From contig JADKCC010000010.1 of the NCBI GenBank assembly GCA_016714785.1, positions 62,001-126,000 on the forward strand: DNA of 64,000 nt. The letters run 5' to 3'. Of this stretch, positions 45,096 through 54,051 are shown piece by piece (the first letter of the stretch is position 1; every line of letters starts with the position of its first letter). This stretch comes from Saprospiraceae bacterium. Its GTDB lineage: Bacteria > Bacteroidota > Bacteroidia > Chitinophagales > Saprospiraceae. The notes under the pieces are model-generated. The model was not told the DNA's origin. It was given only the letters and a program-made list of their open reading frames with translations, and ran no database searches. The translations under genes and the position numbers were made by a program.

Positions 45096-45947
45096 TTATA
45101 AATTTTCGAGTATAGCTTTTACAGCTAATTTACCAAGTTCATTTGCAGCCAAAGGACTGGCTCCGGTCACTAATTTTCTGTCCAAGCATACTGTTTTATC
45201 TGCTTTTGTATTCACAATATTAGCTCCTAAACTTTTTAGTTTTTCACTTAATCCCCAAGGCATTTGTCCAGGTAAATATCCAATTTTAGGTGTCATCTTA
45301 TCTACTGAATCAGGAAAAACCGCCATTTTGTAGTCCTTATACAGGAAAGGCTGATTATCAAGTGTTGTTGTTAATAAGGAGCCTGGACCATGACAAAGTG
45401 TAATGGTGAAAAGATTATTTTCATGTGCCCACGACAATATTTTACCTACATTTTTGTCTTCAGGAATTCCAAGCAATGCGCCATGTCCACCTGGAATGAA
45501 TACAGCCGCAAACGATTCAGCCTCTGTAATAGACATATTTACAAAATCTTGTAATTTTTTGGAATGTTCAAACTCACTTTTGTATTCTTTGTAGAAGTTT
45601 TTAACATTTTCATCTTTTTCTGGAAACGCCCACATTTCAAAAACAACTGGCTTCCCTGTTGGTGTAACTATTTCAAAACTAAAACCTGCATTTTTTAAAT
45701 GCATAATGGGCAATAGTGCTTCAACAGGGTGGTTGCCCGTAGAAAACAATTTGCCATTTTGCATTTTCATGTTTTTCTGTTCGGTAAAAATTACAAGTAT
45801 TTTTGATTTTTTACCATAGTATTTTTTATAAACAACATACTCATAGTCGGTTTTTTGTTTAGTTGCCAATTTCAAAGCAAGTTTTGAAGGACTGTAAGAG
45901 CCATCTGATTCTAATTTAGGAGCTATACCTAATATGTTTTTAATCAT
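45096..45947 (-). CDS. hchA: Protein/nucleic-acid deglycase (Hsp31/HchA)
   Basis: 283 residues, the same length as E. coli HchA and alignable over most of it (NGKLFSTGNHPVEALLP; FIPGGHGALLGIPE; LCHGPGSLL; GYLPGQMPWGLSEKLKSLGA). The nucleophile elbow LCHG Cys-His is near 185, the metal ligands in the GNHPVE segment near 87. DJ-1/PfpI superfamily; repairs methylglyoxal/glyoxal adducts and has glyoxalase III activity. First gene of the six-gene operon. Confidence 0.9.
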   Translation of the reverse strand: MIKNILGIAPKLESDGSYSPSKLALKLATKQKTDYEYVVYKKYYGKKSKILVIFTEQKNMKMQNGKLFSTGNHPVEALLPIMHLKNAGFSFEIVTPTGKPVVFEMWAFPEKDENVKNFYKEYKSEFEHSKKLQDFVNMSITEAESFAAVFIPGGHGALLGIPEDKNVGKILSWAHENNLFTITLCHGPGSLLTTTLDNQPFLYKDYKMAVFPDSVDKMTPKIGYLPGQMPWGLSEKLKSLGANIVNTKADKTVCLDRKLVTGASPLAANELGKLAVKAILENL

Positions 45948-45970
45948 TTTATATTGTTTAAATTATGGTG

Positions 45971-45978
45971 CAAAGGTG
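45971..45978 (-). promoter_or_regulatory. -7-like box of the hchA operon
   Basis: Minus-strand CACCTTTG (near TAnnTTTG), 24 nt before the hchA start. The AraC half-sites lie about 30 nt further upstream, at the -33 side, as expected for activation. Confidence 0.4.
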
Positions 45979-46005
45979 GAGCTATTTCTAAGAAGACTGA
46001 TAACA

Positions 46006-46036
46006 CTTATTCGGGTAGTTTGTATGCTTATTCGGG
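46006..46036 (-). promoter_or_regulatory. Putative AraC-type operator, two direct half-sites
   Basis: CTTATTCGGG occurs at 46006-46015 and again at 46027-46036 in the same orientation, 21 bp apart start to start, two helical turns. This is the araI1-I2 spacing. Located upstream of hchA, whose operon carries an araC-family gene. The rest of the 45948-46271 gap has a further 8-bp hairpin ACTTTCTA/TAGAAAGT at 46222-46246 near the next gene's stop. Confidence 0.6.
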
Positions 46037-46271
46037 ATTTTCGGTTTTAAAAGCTACAAGACGTTGGTGATTTGGGCACTTAATTAAAAAATGATGCCAA
46101 TGAAAAGCACGAATTGTTTAATTAAGCACGAAATTCTAGTTTGATATAAAACTAGGTGGTACACAAATATGCTTCTAACTCCTACATCCAAACTGTTTAT
46201 ATACCAGTTATGTTGGGATTCACTTTCTAGTAGATCGGTAGAAAGTCAATATAATCCTAAACTAATTCCAA

Positions 46272-47177
46272 TTACTTAATGATATAATTTTTCGTAAAGC
46301 TGTAATTGGCACTGAAAGAGCCAAACGCTTTATCTGTAACAATATTAAAACCTGCAATTGCTGGATTTACAGTTTGATATGCTAAGCCGGCTACTACATT
46401 GGAATAGTAGTAATTATACTGATAAAAGGATGGTGTTACATTTCCAAACTCAATGTTGATAGATTTTGTATTTATAGATTCTTCCACTTCAAAGTAAAAT
46501 TCTAATTCATCATTGGTAACTCTTTCGTAATCTACTAGAAAGCCATTTTTATGACTTAGGTTTTTATAGGCTTGAAAATCTTTCTCAAACGTTGAATTGC
46601 CTTGAGTTCCATTTTCTGATGTAGGTGTGATATAGAAATAGGTGTTTTCATCATATTTTGTATCTAACTTAATGTTGCATTTTACTTTTGTATAATGTTT
46701 GCCATCTATTATAGTAGAGTCCACTCTTTTTATTGACACATTTGCAATATTTATTGGTGATGGGATGGTGACTATTGGCTCAATATAATTGTCACTAGTA
46801 CCAACACCTCTAAATTTATATCTCACTCCTTGTTTTAGGGGAAGTTTTGCTTTTGTAATAAACCAGTTTATTTCTCTTCCATCAAATTTGAAATCAACAC
46901 CAAAATCTGCTTCGCCCTCAGCTATCGCAAATGTATAATTTTCATAATCAATTAAGGGTTCACTTTGTATTGTACTCGTATTTCCCGTATAGAAAATATT
47001 TGCATTAATTGTCTCACCAACTTTCATTTCGCACAATACGAAAAGTTTTCTTTCCTCATTGTCGTGTGGAATAGGTAAATCATCCACACATGATGAAATT
47101 GTAAATAGAAGGATAGATATGTAAATTAATGTCCTGATTAATACAAATTTAAGTGCAAATATGACAATAAAAATCAA
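46272..47177 (-). CDS. DUF4249 lipoprotein, second copy
   Basis: 301 residues; lipobox FTISSCVDDLP after a long hydrophobic leader. ERKLFVLCEMKVGETINANIF and IVTIPSPINIANVSIKR fit DUF4249. The start is taken as TTG at 47177; the frame has no ATG before the signal helix, so the exact start is uncertain. Partner of the STN-containing receptor 220 nt upstream. Confidence 0.8.
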   Translation of the reverse strand: MIFIVIFALKFVLIRTLIYISILLFTISSCVDDLPIPHDNEERKLFVLCEMKVGETINANIFYTGNTSTIQSEPLIDYENYTFAIAEGEADFGVDFKFDGREINWFITKAKLPLKQGVRYKFRGVGTSDNYIEPIVTIPSPINIANVSIKRVDSTIIDGKHYTKVKCNIKLDTKYDENTYFYITPTSENGTQGNSTFEKDFQAYKNLSHKNGFLVDYERVTNDELEFYFEVEESINTKSINIEFGNVTPSFYQYNYYYSNVVAGLAYQTVNPAIAGFNIVTDKAFGSFSANYSFTKNYIIK

Positions 47178-47398
47178 TTTTTGTCACATATTTTGCAAAA
47201 AAAGATGCCGATTTGTTCATATATTAATTTTTATAATGGATCGAAACTATAGTGGGAATTGAAGTGTTTTTTCAAAAGCTGATGTGAATAAGTACAAATT
47301 CTCAATTATCAGTTGTATTTCATTGATTAATACATATTGAAATATGACAAATTTTGGTATGCTTAATTTTTATTTTACTTTTATAGTATTTGTTATTG

Positions 47399-50023
47399 TC
47401 AGAAAGAAATACTATAGCTTAAGCTGGGTAACCATGGTAGTAGAGTGAATTGTTTAAATTCAAATTGATTTGCCTCGTTCTTTGTTCTAACTAATTCTGT
47501 GTAAAATGGATTCTTTCTATTGTATGCGTTGTAGAGACCAAGAAAAAACTTAGCCCTTCCCCATTTATATACATTGTAAAAACTAAACCCTATATCCAAT
47601 CTATGAAATTCTGGAAATTGGGCATTATTTTTTGCTGGAAATATCACCACTGGTTTGCCATTCACATTGAAAGTCACATCTACGGGTTGGGAGTAATAGG
47701 TACCTGACATGTAGGACCAGTTTACTAAAAATTCTGAAAACTCAGAAATGCGGTAGTTAAAGGATGCCTTTACACTATGATTACGATTGAGTGCGTAAGG
47801 AAATTTATTCCCATTATTCAAATCAGCAAATCTTCTATCTGAAATGGAGTACGTATAATTGACATTAAATAGAGTTTTACCAACTACTTTTTCAAAATAG
47901 GTTTCAAAACCATAGGCATTGCCATTGCCTGTAGGCACGAAAGTTGCCCAATCAACATCCTTTCTGACTTCAATATTATCTCCTTCTTTAAATGAACTAA
48001 TATTATCAAATTGCTTATAATAGACTTCCATGCCGAATTTTAGTCCAGAATTGGTCTTGTAGCCAACAGATGTATTAAATATCCATGCCTGTTGCGGGGA
48101 CAGTTTGTCGGTCGAAGGCAACCAAATATCAGAAGGAAAACCAAGTCCACCATTGGTTAATAGATGAATGTACTGTTGCATCCTTGATAAACCAATCTTA
48201 AAATGCAAATTGTCACCATCAGCGAGCAATGCAAATCTAGGCTGAAACGAACTATAAGCTTTACTATTTTCAGTAATGATAGTAGAATAGTTCAACCCAA
48301 CATTCATTGAAACGCCGTCGCCTAAATTGATCAAGTCCTCTGCAAAAATATTTATTTCATCACTTTTTAAGGTAGGTTTTGCAAATAGTCCCCTTAATAG
48401 ATTTACATTGATAGATTTCAAGGTATCATTAAAAGTATTCTCAGTTACATTTGTAATTTTAGGACTAAAAGTTCTGAATTGTAGATTTCCACCAAATTTT
48501 ACTGTATGCGACGGCGAAATTAACCAGTCCACCTCTTGCTTTAGACCATTTTCTGCGATATTGGATTCAGATATTGATGCTTCAAAGTACGTCAAAGTAT
48601 CATTATTAAATTTAGATTCATACAAACTATTTTTATAGTTTTCAAAATCATATATGGTACAATATGCTGTGGTAGTAGAAAACAAGGACTTGCTAACTTG
48701 ATGATCAAGGCGAGCGGAATAGAGTTGATTGCCCCAATTTAAAACCTTATCATTTTCATCTCTCAGGACAGAAGGCAATGCTTGATTATTAAAACTAAAG
48801 TTGTCTCCACTATGCAATGTTTGTAAATGAAATCGTGTTTTTTTGCCTATTTTAAAATTGAATTTAGCATTAAAGTCACTAAAAAAATAATTGGCAGACC
48901 CTGTGCGATTATTAGATTTTAGTTGGCTTTGAGTCAGTTCTTTGATCCAAATATCCATGTATGTACGTCTATATGAAACAATAAAACTACTTTTATCTCT
49001 GACTATTGGACCTTCTATACTTCCCTTAAATGCAATCGCACTCAAAGTAGCATCGCCACTGAATTTATTAAAATTGCCATCTTTAGTATGTACATCAATC
49101 ACAGATGAAAGCCTTCCAGCATATCTAGCGGGAATACTGCCTTTATAAAAAGATGCACTTTTGATAGCATTGGCATTAAAAACTGAAAATATACCCAATG
49201 CATGTCCGGTATTATAAATAGGTACGCCATCCAAGAGTACTAAATTTTGATCTGACGATCCACCTCTTACATTTAAGCCGCCTATACCTTCTGCAGCACT
49301 TGAAATGCCAGCTTGAGTACCCAAATATCTGAATAAATCGGGCTCGCCACCTAGATGGTTGGACGATCTTATTTTATCAATGTGGAGATTTTGCTGCGAA
49401 GCAGTTGTCTCATGTTCTTCTTCCAATAGATCATCTAGAATTACTATTTCATTGAGTAATCCATCAGGCTGCAAGGAGATTTGTAATAGTGTATCTTTAA
49501 ATGAATGGATATCCTTGATTTCAGATTTGTAACCTAGGTAAGTGAAATGGACTCTCAGCGCTTCTTTTTTCACTAGAAAACTAAAAAAACCTTTTTCGTT
49601 GGTTGCAGTACCTTCAGATCTATCATGCAAAAATACATTAGCTCCTATGAGATATTCACCAGACTGCTTATCGCGAATATAGCCGTAGATTCTTATTTTA
49701 CCACTAACGTCTTCATTTGAAATCTTTACTAAAACTAATTGATTTCCAACTATATGGTAAGACATTTTGAAATCATCAAGTATGACATTTAAAACATCTC
49801 CCAATTTTTCATTTTTTGCACTAATAGATATTTGCTTTGCCGCAGGTATTCTTGATTCTGAATATATTAAACTGACATTTGAGATAGCTGCTAAGTCTTT
49901 TAATACAATATTAAGAGGTTTATTGACAGCAGTATATGTAATAAGCTTTTCATCAGGTCTTTTTTGCGACCAAATAGGAGTGAAAAAGAAAAAACTTATA
50001 TATAGTATTAATAATTTTCTCAA
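47399..50023 (-). CDS. TonB-dependent receptor with STN signalling domain (FecA-like)
   Basis: 874 residues; signal peptide, then an STN domain (about 28-85, YTAVNKPLNIVLKDLAAISN), a CarboxypepD-like domain (about 105-190) and the plug and barrel (GLNVRGGSSDQNLVLLDG near 235), ending PWLPSLSYSISF. The STN domain is used to signal to a FecR in the periplasm; a FecR and ECF sigma gene lie just upstream. Ligand unknown. Confidence 0.9.
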   Translation of the reverse strand: MRKLLILYISFFFFTPIWSQKRPDEKLITYTAVNKPLNIVLKDLAAISNVSLIYSESRIPAAKQISISAKNEKLGDVLNVILDDFKMSYHIVGNQLVLVKISNEDVSGKIRIYGYIRDKQSGEYLIGANVFLHDRSEGTATNEKGFFSFLVKKEALRVHFTYLGYKSEIKDIHSFKDTLLQISLQPDGLLNEIVILDDLLEEEHETTASQQNLHIDKIRSSNHLGGEPDLFRYLGTQAGISSAAEGIGGLNVRGGSSDQNLVLLDGVPIYNTGHALGIFSVFNANAIKSASFYKGSIPARYAGRLSSVIDVHTKDGNFNKFSGDATLSAIAFKGSIEGPIVRDKSSFIVSYRRTYMDIWIKELTQSQLKSNNRTGSANYFFSDFNAKFNFKIGKKTRFHLQTLHSGDNFSFNNQALPSVLRDENDKVLNWGNQLYSARLDHQVSKSLFSTTTAYCTIYDFENYKNSLYESKFNNDTLTYFEASISESNIAENGLKQEVDWLISPSHTVKFGGNLQFRTFSPKITNVTENTFNDTLKSINVNLLRGLFAKPTLKSDEINIFAEDLINLGDGVSMNVGLNYSTIITENSKAYSSFQPRFALLADGDNLHFKIGLSRMQQYIHLLTNGGLGFPSDIWLPSTDKLSPQQAWIFNTSVGYKTNSGLKFGMEVYYKQFDNISSFKEGDNIEVRKDVDWATFVPTGNGNAYGFETYFEKVVGKTLFNVNYTYSISDRRFADLNNGNKFPYALNRNHSVKASFNYRISEFSEFLVNWSYMSGTYYSQPVDVTFNVNGKPVVIFPAKNNAQFPEFHRLDIGFSFYNVYKWGRAKFFLGLYNAYNRKNPFYTELVRTKNEANQFEFKQFTLLPWLPSLSYSISF

Positions 50024-50129
50024 AACCTTAAAATTATACCTTAATAAAATATTGGCAAAGATACAATTTGTTTATAATAATAAATAGAAAATCAATAAGA
50101 TAGGAATAAATGTTGTACTATTCAAGGCA

Positions 50130-51134
50130 TTACTTACACTTTACCTTGGTCAAGTTGATGCTATTGTCTTTCATCCTTGCGTACTCCAAGTCATAAGTTA
50201 GTTTCAAAATTATTAACACTTGATCTAAAGAATTTCCTTTAAGTGATCCTGATGTAAACGTACATTTTGACCAATCATTGTTTGATGGCAGTGTAAATTT
50301 AACATTGAAATTACTAGAAAGGTCTTTTACTACCTGATCAAAAGGTGTATTACTGAATTTAAGCTCTTCATTAAACCATAATATGGAGTCATCAAATGCA
50401 CTGTTTTCGACAATAAATGTTTCACTTTCATCAATAACGACTTTTTGATTATTGACTAATATAACGTTTTCTTTTGCAGTAAAAACTTTTACTTTCCCAT
50501 CTTTCACAAGCACTTCCTTGCTTACAGCATTCACAACAAACTTTGTGCCCAATACCTGTACGTCAAAGCCATCTGCATTAATCCTAAATGGGGCATTTTT
50601 ATTTGAAGTTATATCAAAATATCCTTTTCCTTTTAATTTTACAAGTCTATTGTTTGGAGAAAATGAGTTTAAATCAAGTTCTGAGCCAGAATCAAGCCAA
50701 ACCCGAGAGCCATCTTCAAGTGTAATCACTGATGAACTTGTTACAGGCAACTTAGTAATATCCAATTCAAAGACTACCAGTACAGCAATACTTAAAATAA
50801 GGAGTCCAACTAATGATCTTACCCAAATTAGATTAAATACATTTTCTTTTTTAGCTTGATTAAATTGTATAATTTTTGGTTCTTTTTCAATTGCAAGTGT
50901 ATCAACTTTGACTTCATTGCTAAGCTTAGTCAAATGATTTTGGAAAGCTTTATTTACATCAAAGTCTAAAGGGATTGCATTAGCTGATGCTTCCCAGATT
51001 CCTTCTATCTGATCTGCCAATATTGCGTTTTTAGTTTTACTATCCTTCCAGGCAATAAATTCATTATCATCAACACTATCCGGCTGACCGGTTAGATGTT
51101 TATGTACAAATTTAATATCTTCGGTGTAACTCAT
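50130..51134 (-). CDS. FecR-family anti-sigma factor
   Basis: 334 residues from the ATG at 51134 (MSYTEDIKFVHKHL); a TTG at 51173 would add 13 unlikely residues. A single TM near 105-125 (WVRSLVGLLILSIAVLVVF), FecR domain (SVITLEDGSRVWLDSGSELDLN) and DUF4974 C-terminal domain (KFSNTPFDQVVKDLSSNFNV). It relays the receptor signal to the ECF sigma factor encoded 45 nt upstream. Confidence 0.9.
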   Translation of the reverse strand: MSYTEDIKFVHKHLTGQPDSVDDNEFIAWKDSKTKNAILADQIEGIWEASANAIPLDFDVNKAFQNHLTKLSNEVKVDTLAIEKEPKIIQFNQAKKENVFNLIWVRSLVGLLILSIAVLVVFELDITKLPVTSSSVITLEDGSRVWLDSGSELDLNSFSPNNRLVKLKGKGYFDITSNKNAPFRINADGFDVQVLGTKFVVNAVSKEVLVKDGKVKVFTAKENVILVNNQKVVIDESETFIVENSAFDDSILWFNEELKFSNTPFDQVVKDLSSNFNVKFTLPSNNDWSKCTFTSGSLKGNSLDQVLIILKLTYDLEYARMKDNSINLTKVKCK

Positions 51135-51178
51135 TATTATCACTTTTAATATATGACACAAAATATGGCCCAATACCC

Positions 51179-51757
51179 TTACTCAATGTATTTATTTTTA
51201 TATATTTTTTCTCTTAAGATTCTCAATGCTTTAGATATTTGGTTTTCCACTGTTTTGACAGAAATATTCAAACTTTTGGCAATTTCATTGTAACTCATGT
51301 CTTCAAATCTACTTAGGGAAAATATTATGCCACACTTTTCTGGTAATTGCGCTATTTCATCTTGGATTATTAAATTTAATTGCTCTAAAGATAATATATC
51401 ATCAGAACTTAGCCCTGTATCTAGGATTTCATCCATTGCTGAATCATCTTCCCACTTTATATTATTATCTCTTATATAATTTAATGTTCTGTTCCTGCAT
51501 GTCTTTTTTAGATATGCTGTAAAAGATTGATGGATATTAAGATTTTCTCTTTTCTTCCAAATATCAGAAAACACATCTTGCACTATATCCTCAGCGATGT
51601 ACCTATCTTTCACTATTAAAAATACTTGATTACATAACATTCCATAGTAGTTGTTATACATCTCTCTCAATGCTTCATCTGGATTAGTCCGGATTAGGTA
51701 TAAAAACTGATCTGTATTAGTTGCTTGCAATATTATTAATTCATTAGGTATAATCAA
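51179..51757 (-). CDS. ECF RNA polymerase sigma factor (FecI-like)
   Basis: 192 residues. Region 2 (DEALREMYNNYYGMLCNQVF...AEDIVQDVFSDIWKKRENL) and region 4 (LPEKCGIIFSLSRFEDMSYNEIAKSLNISVKTVENQI). Start is TTG at 51757, since no in-frame ATG precedes region 2. First gene of the FecI-FecR-FecA-DUF4249 set. Confidence 0.9.
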   Translation of the reverse strand: MIIPNELIILQATNTDQFLYLIRTNPDEALREMYNNYYGMLCNQVFLIVKDRYIAEDIVQDVFSDIWKKRENLNIHQSFTAYLKKTCRNRTLNYIRDNNIKWEDDSAMDEILDTGLSSDDILSLEQLNLIIQDEIAQLPEKCGIIFSLSRFEDMSYNEIAKSLNISVKTVENQISKALRILREKIYKNKYIE

Positions 51758-51958
51758 TATCCTAAATTAGGCTAAAACCTAACAACTTTTAGGCTTTTTC
51801 TTATACATATTTGTTTGGACGTAAATTCCAACGTAAAGATACATCAAATTATAAAATAATTGTTGATAAAAATTTAAATGTACTATAAATGCCATCCATC
51901 TCTAAAAATAAAATTTACATTTTTTTTCATTATATATAGAGTATTAAAAAATCTTTTA

Positions 51959-51966
51959 TACTTTTG
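51959..51966 (+). promoter_or_regulatory. -7 box of the tRNA-His gene
   Basis: TACTTTTG, a TAnnTTTG match, 17 nt before the tRNA. The 225-nt gap behind it (51758-51982) has nothing else I can name. Confidence 0.5.
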
Positions 51967-51982
51967 CGTCACCAAACAAAAT

Positions 51983-52057
51983 GGAGGTTATAGCTCAGTT
52001 GGTTAGAGCATCGGTTTGTGGTACCGAGGGTCGTGGGTTCGAGCCCCATTAGTCTCC
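51983..52057 (+). tRNA. tRNA-His (GTG)
   Basis: Cloverleaf: G-1 then acceptor GAGGTTA pairing with TAGTCTC (two wobbles), D arm GCTC AGTTGGTTA GAGC, anticodon arm TCGGT TTGTGGT ACCGA with anticodon GTG, T arm GTGGG TTCGAGC CCCAT. The extra 5' G and facing C are the histidine identity pair. CCA is not encoded in register. Confidence 0.92.
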
Positions 52058-52060
52058 CCC

Positions 52061-52099
52061 AAAAAAAAGACGATATTGCAAAATATCGTCTTTTTTTGT
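52061..52099. terminator. Bidirectional terminator
   Basis: AAAAAGACGATATT / AATATCGTCTTTTTT perfect stem with a short loop and T-run on both strands. Ends tRNA-His transcription on the plus strand and the HMA-protein gene on the minus strand. Confidence 0.8.
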
Positions 52100-52125
52100 T
52101 TTTAAGACTTACTACAAAAAAAATA

Positions 52126-52389
52126 TTAAGATGTTACTCTACCTATCATACAGCTTACATAAGATGTAGCAGTGGTCAATGCGGACCCGCTACCTGGTTG
52201 AGGATAACCCATTGATTGTAGTTTTTCAATAATTACATCTCTATTAAGGATGTCATCTTCACCTTCAATTAGTATCGTGCCACTTTCTATTTCGACAGCC
52301 ACATTTTTTATCTCGGGAAATTTTAATAACCCGTTTTTAATGGAAGCAGCGCATCCATTACACTTTATATTTTCAACTTGAATCTCCAT
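52126..52389 (-). CDS. Heavy-metal-associated (HMA) domain protein, copper-chaperone-like
   Basis: 87 residues with CNGCAASIKNGL at 10-21 (the CxxC metal site, here CNGC) and the HMA strand pattern ending VIIEKLQSMGYPQP. Atx1/CopZ-like proteins pass Cu(I) to P-type ATPases; no ATPase is next to it. The last 20 residues (TTATSYVSCMIGRVTS) extend beyond the usual HMA end. Confidence 0.85.
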   Translation of the reverse strand: MEIQVENIKCNGCAASIKNGLLKFPEIKNVAVEIESGTILIEGEDDILNRDVIIEKLQSMGYPQPGSGSALTTATSYVSCMIGRVTS

Positions 52390-52629
52390 AACTGTTATTA
52401 TTTATTTTTATTAACAAGATCAAATTCAAAAAAGTTCCATATAACAACAGCATCTACTTTAATCCAATACAAACAAAATAATGGCCAATTAATCATATTT
52501 TATTCAAAATGTAATTACCGACCATTAATTTCGATTACTACTATGTTTGACAAAAATATACATTTTGAAATAATTTTCATAAGCTGTTTTAATATTTATG
52601 CTACCTTTACATTTAAATATGCAATAATT

Positions 52630-53880
52630 TTGGTTGTTAAGACTTTTATATTATCTATTTTGTTATTTTTTAGCATTGAAGGATCTCGTGCCCAATCATG
52701 TGATATTAATGGTAATAAACATTATGATTTTCAAGATATAAAAGCCATACTTGATAAGAATAAATGTAATGCTTGTCATAATAAAGCATCTAATTTAAAT
52801 ACTTGGACATATAATACTTATGATGCTATATGGACCACACATCAATGCAATCAAGCTATAGTAGTCGCAGGTCAGCCAAATAACAGTTTGTTAATAGATA
52901 AATTAAATGGTGGTCCAACTGCTTGTGGTAATGCAATGCCCTTAGGAAGCCAAAGAATAAGCAATAATGATCTAATCGCTATTGAAACTTGGGTGGCAAT
53001 TGGAGCACCTGAGTATTGTTTGTCTGAATTCGAGCAAATTAAGGACATCTTGACAATGAATAACTGTAATTCATGCCATATTACATCTGATAGATGGGAT
53101 TTCACCACATATCATTCAGTCTTTCTCAAGCCCCAAAACAGTTTATGTATTGATCAAATCATTACTAAGTATAATGCAAATAATAGTCTTTTATATCAGA
53201 AGATCAGTGATACAGCCGTATGTGGGTTGAACATGCCGAAAGAAGGTATTCCACTATCTGAAATCAATGTAGCTAAAATTAGGGATTGGATCAACGCTGG
53301 TGCCCCAGAATTTGCCAAAGCACTGCCTGTATCATTGGTTGAGTTTAGAACTGATGTGAATAGTGAGGGACAAATCATTCTAAATTGGCAAACGGTATCA
53401 GAAATTAATACTAGTCATTTTGATATTGAATTTAGTCGCGATGGTCAACATTTTGATAAATTAGGAAGAGTAGATGCTTTAGGAAGTAGCCAATTGGGCA
53501 AAAAATATATTTATATACATGAGCATACACATACAGGCTACAATTATTTTCGATTAAAAATTATAGATTATGACGATCATTTTACTTACTCTGCCATAAG
53601 AGTAGAGAAAATTGAAAATTCTATCGAGATTTTTACATTTATGCCAAATCCTGTATTAAAAAATAATTTGTGCACTGTCGAATGGTATTCATTAGATGAG
53701 CGAGAAAAAGTGAAACTGTTATTAATAAGCATAAATGGGCAATTAAGAAAGGAATTCGTCTTAAATGAAGGTATTAATACATTAGATCTGGCAGGTTTTT
53801 TATCTGGTGTTTACTATGTTTCGATAGAAGATTATTTTACAACTAGAAAAATTAAAAAATTGGTCATATTAGATTATTGA
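52630..53880 (+). CDS. Cytochrome-like surface protein (two CxxCH) with T9SS sorting domain
   Basis: 416 residues from a TTG at 52630, which gives a proper signal peptide (VVKTFILSILLFFSIEGSRAQ); the frame is open further upstream to 52378 but that part looks non-coding and contains a promoter-like TACCTTTAC. Two haem-c-like motifs, CNACH near 45 and CNSCH near 145, in two similar repeats (DIKAILDKNKCNACH; QIKDILTMNNCNSCH). C-terminal T9SS type A domain (PNPVLKNNLC... LSGVYYVSI). Haem attachment is plausible but unproven; function unknown. Confidence 0.75.
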   Translation: MVVKTFILSILLFFSIEGSRAQSCDINGNKHYDFQDIKAILDKNKCNACHNKASNLNTWTYNTYDAIWTTHQCNQAIVVAGQPNNSLLIDKLNGGPTACGNAMPLGSQRISNNDLIAIETWVAIGAPEYCLSEFEQIKDILTMNNCNSCHITSDRWDFTTYHSVFLKPQNSLCIDQIITKYNANNSLLYQKISDTAVCGLNMPKEGIPLSEINVAKIRDWINAGAPEFAKALPVSLVEFRTDVNSEGQIILNWQTVSEINTSHFDIEFSRDGQHFDKLGRVDALGSSQLGKKYIYIHEHTHTGYNYFRLKIIDYDDHFTYSAIRVEKIENSIEIFTFMPNPVLKNNLCTVEWYSLDEREKVKLLLISINGQLRKEFVLNEGINTLDLAGFLSGVYYVSIEDYFTTRKIKKLVILDY

Positions 53881-53910
53881 CCAAGGTATATTTCAATAAT
53901 TCTTATCAAA

Positions 53911-53935
53911 TTTATTATTTTTAAAAAATAATAAA
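53911..53935 (+). terminator. A/T-only hairpin after the cytochrome-like gene
   Basis: TTTATTATTTTT / AAAAAATAATAAA, weak because of no GC pairs. Confidence 0.3.
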
Positions 53936-54018
53936 TATGCTCTCAAGTCTTTACACATATTGTAGCATTATCTTGTAAAGATTTTGCTTCTATTTTTTTC
54001 GACTTTCAGATATTTTAT

Positions 54019-54026
54019 TACTTTTG
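54019..54026 (+). promoter_or_regulatory. -7 box of the DapA-like/ALDH operon
   Basis: TACTTTTG, 26 nt before the ATG at 54052. No clear -33 partner. Confidence 0.4.
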
Positions 54027-54051
54027 AGATCAAAATTTTTAAACATTATTT

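Noticed and set aside
52378..52629. N-terminal extension of the cytochrome-like protein
   Set aside because: It overlaps the divergent HMA gene start, is unlike a signal region and contains promoter-like sequence.
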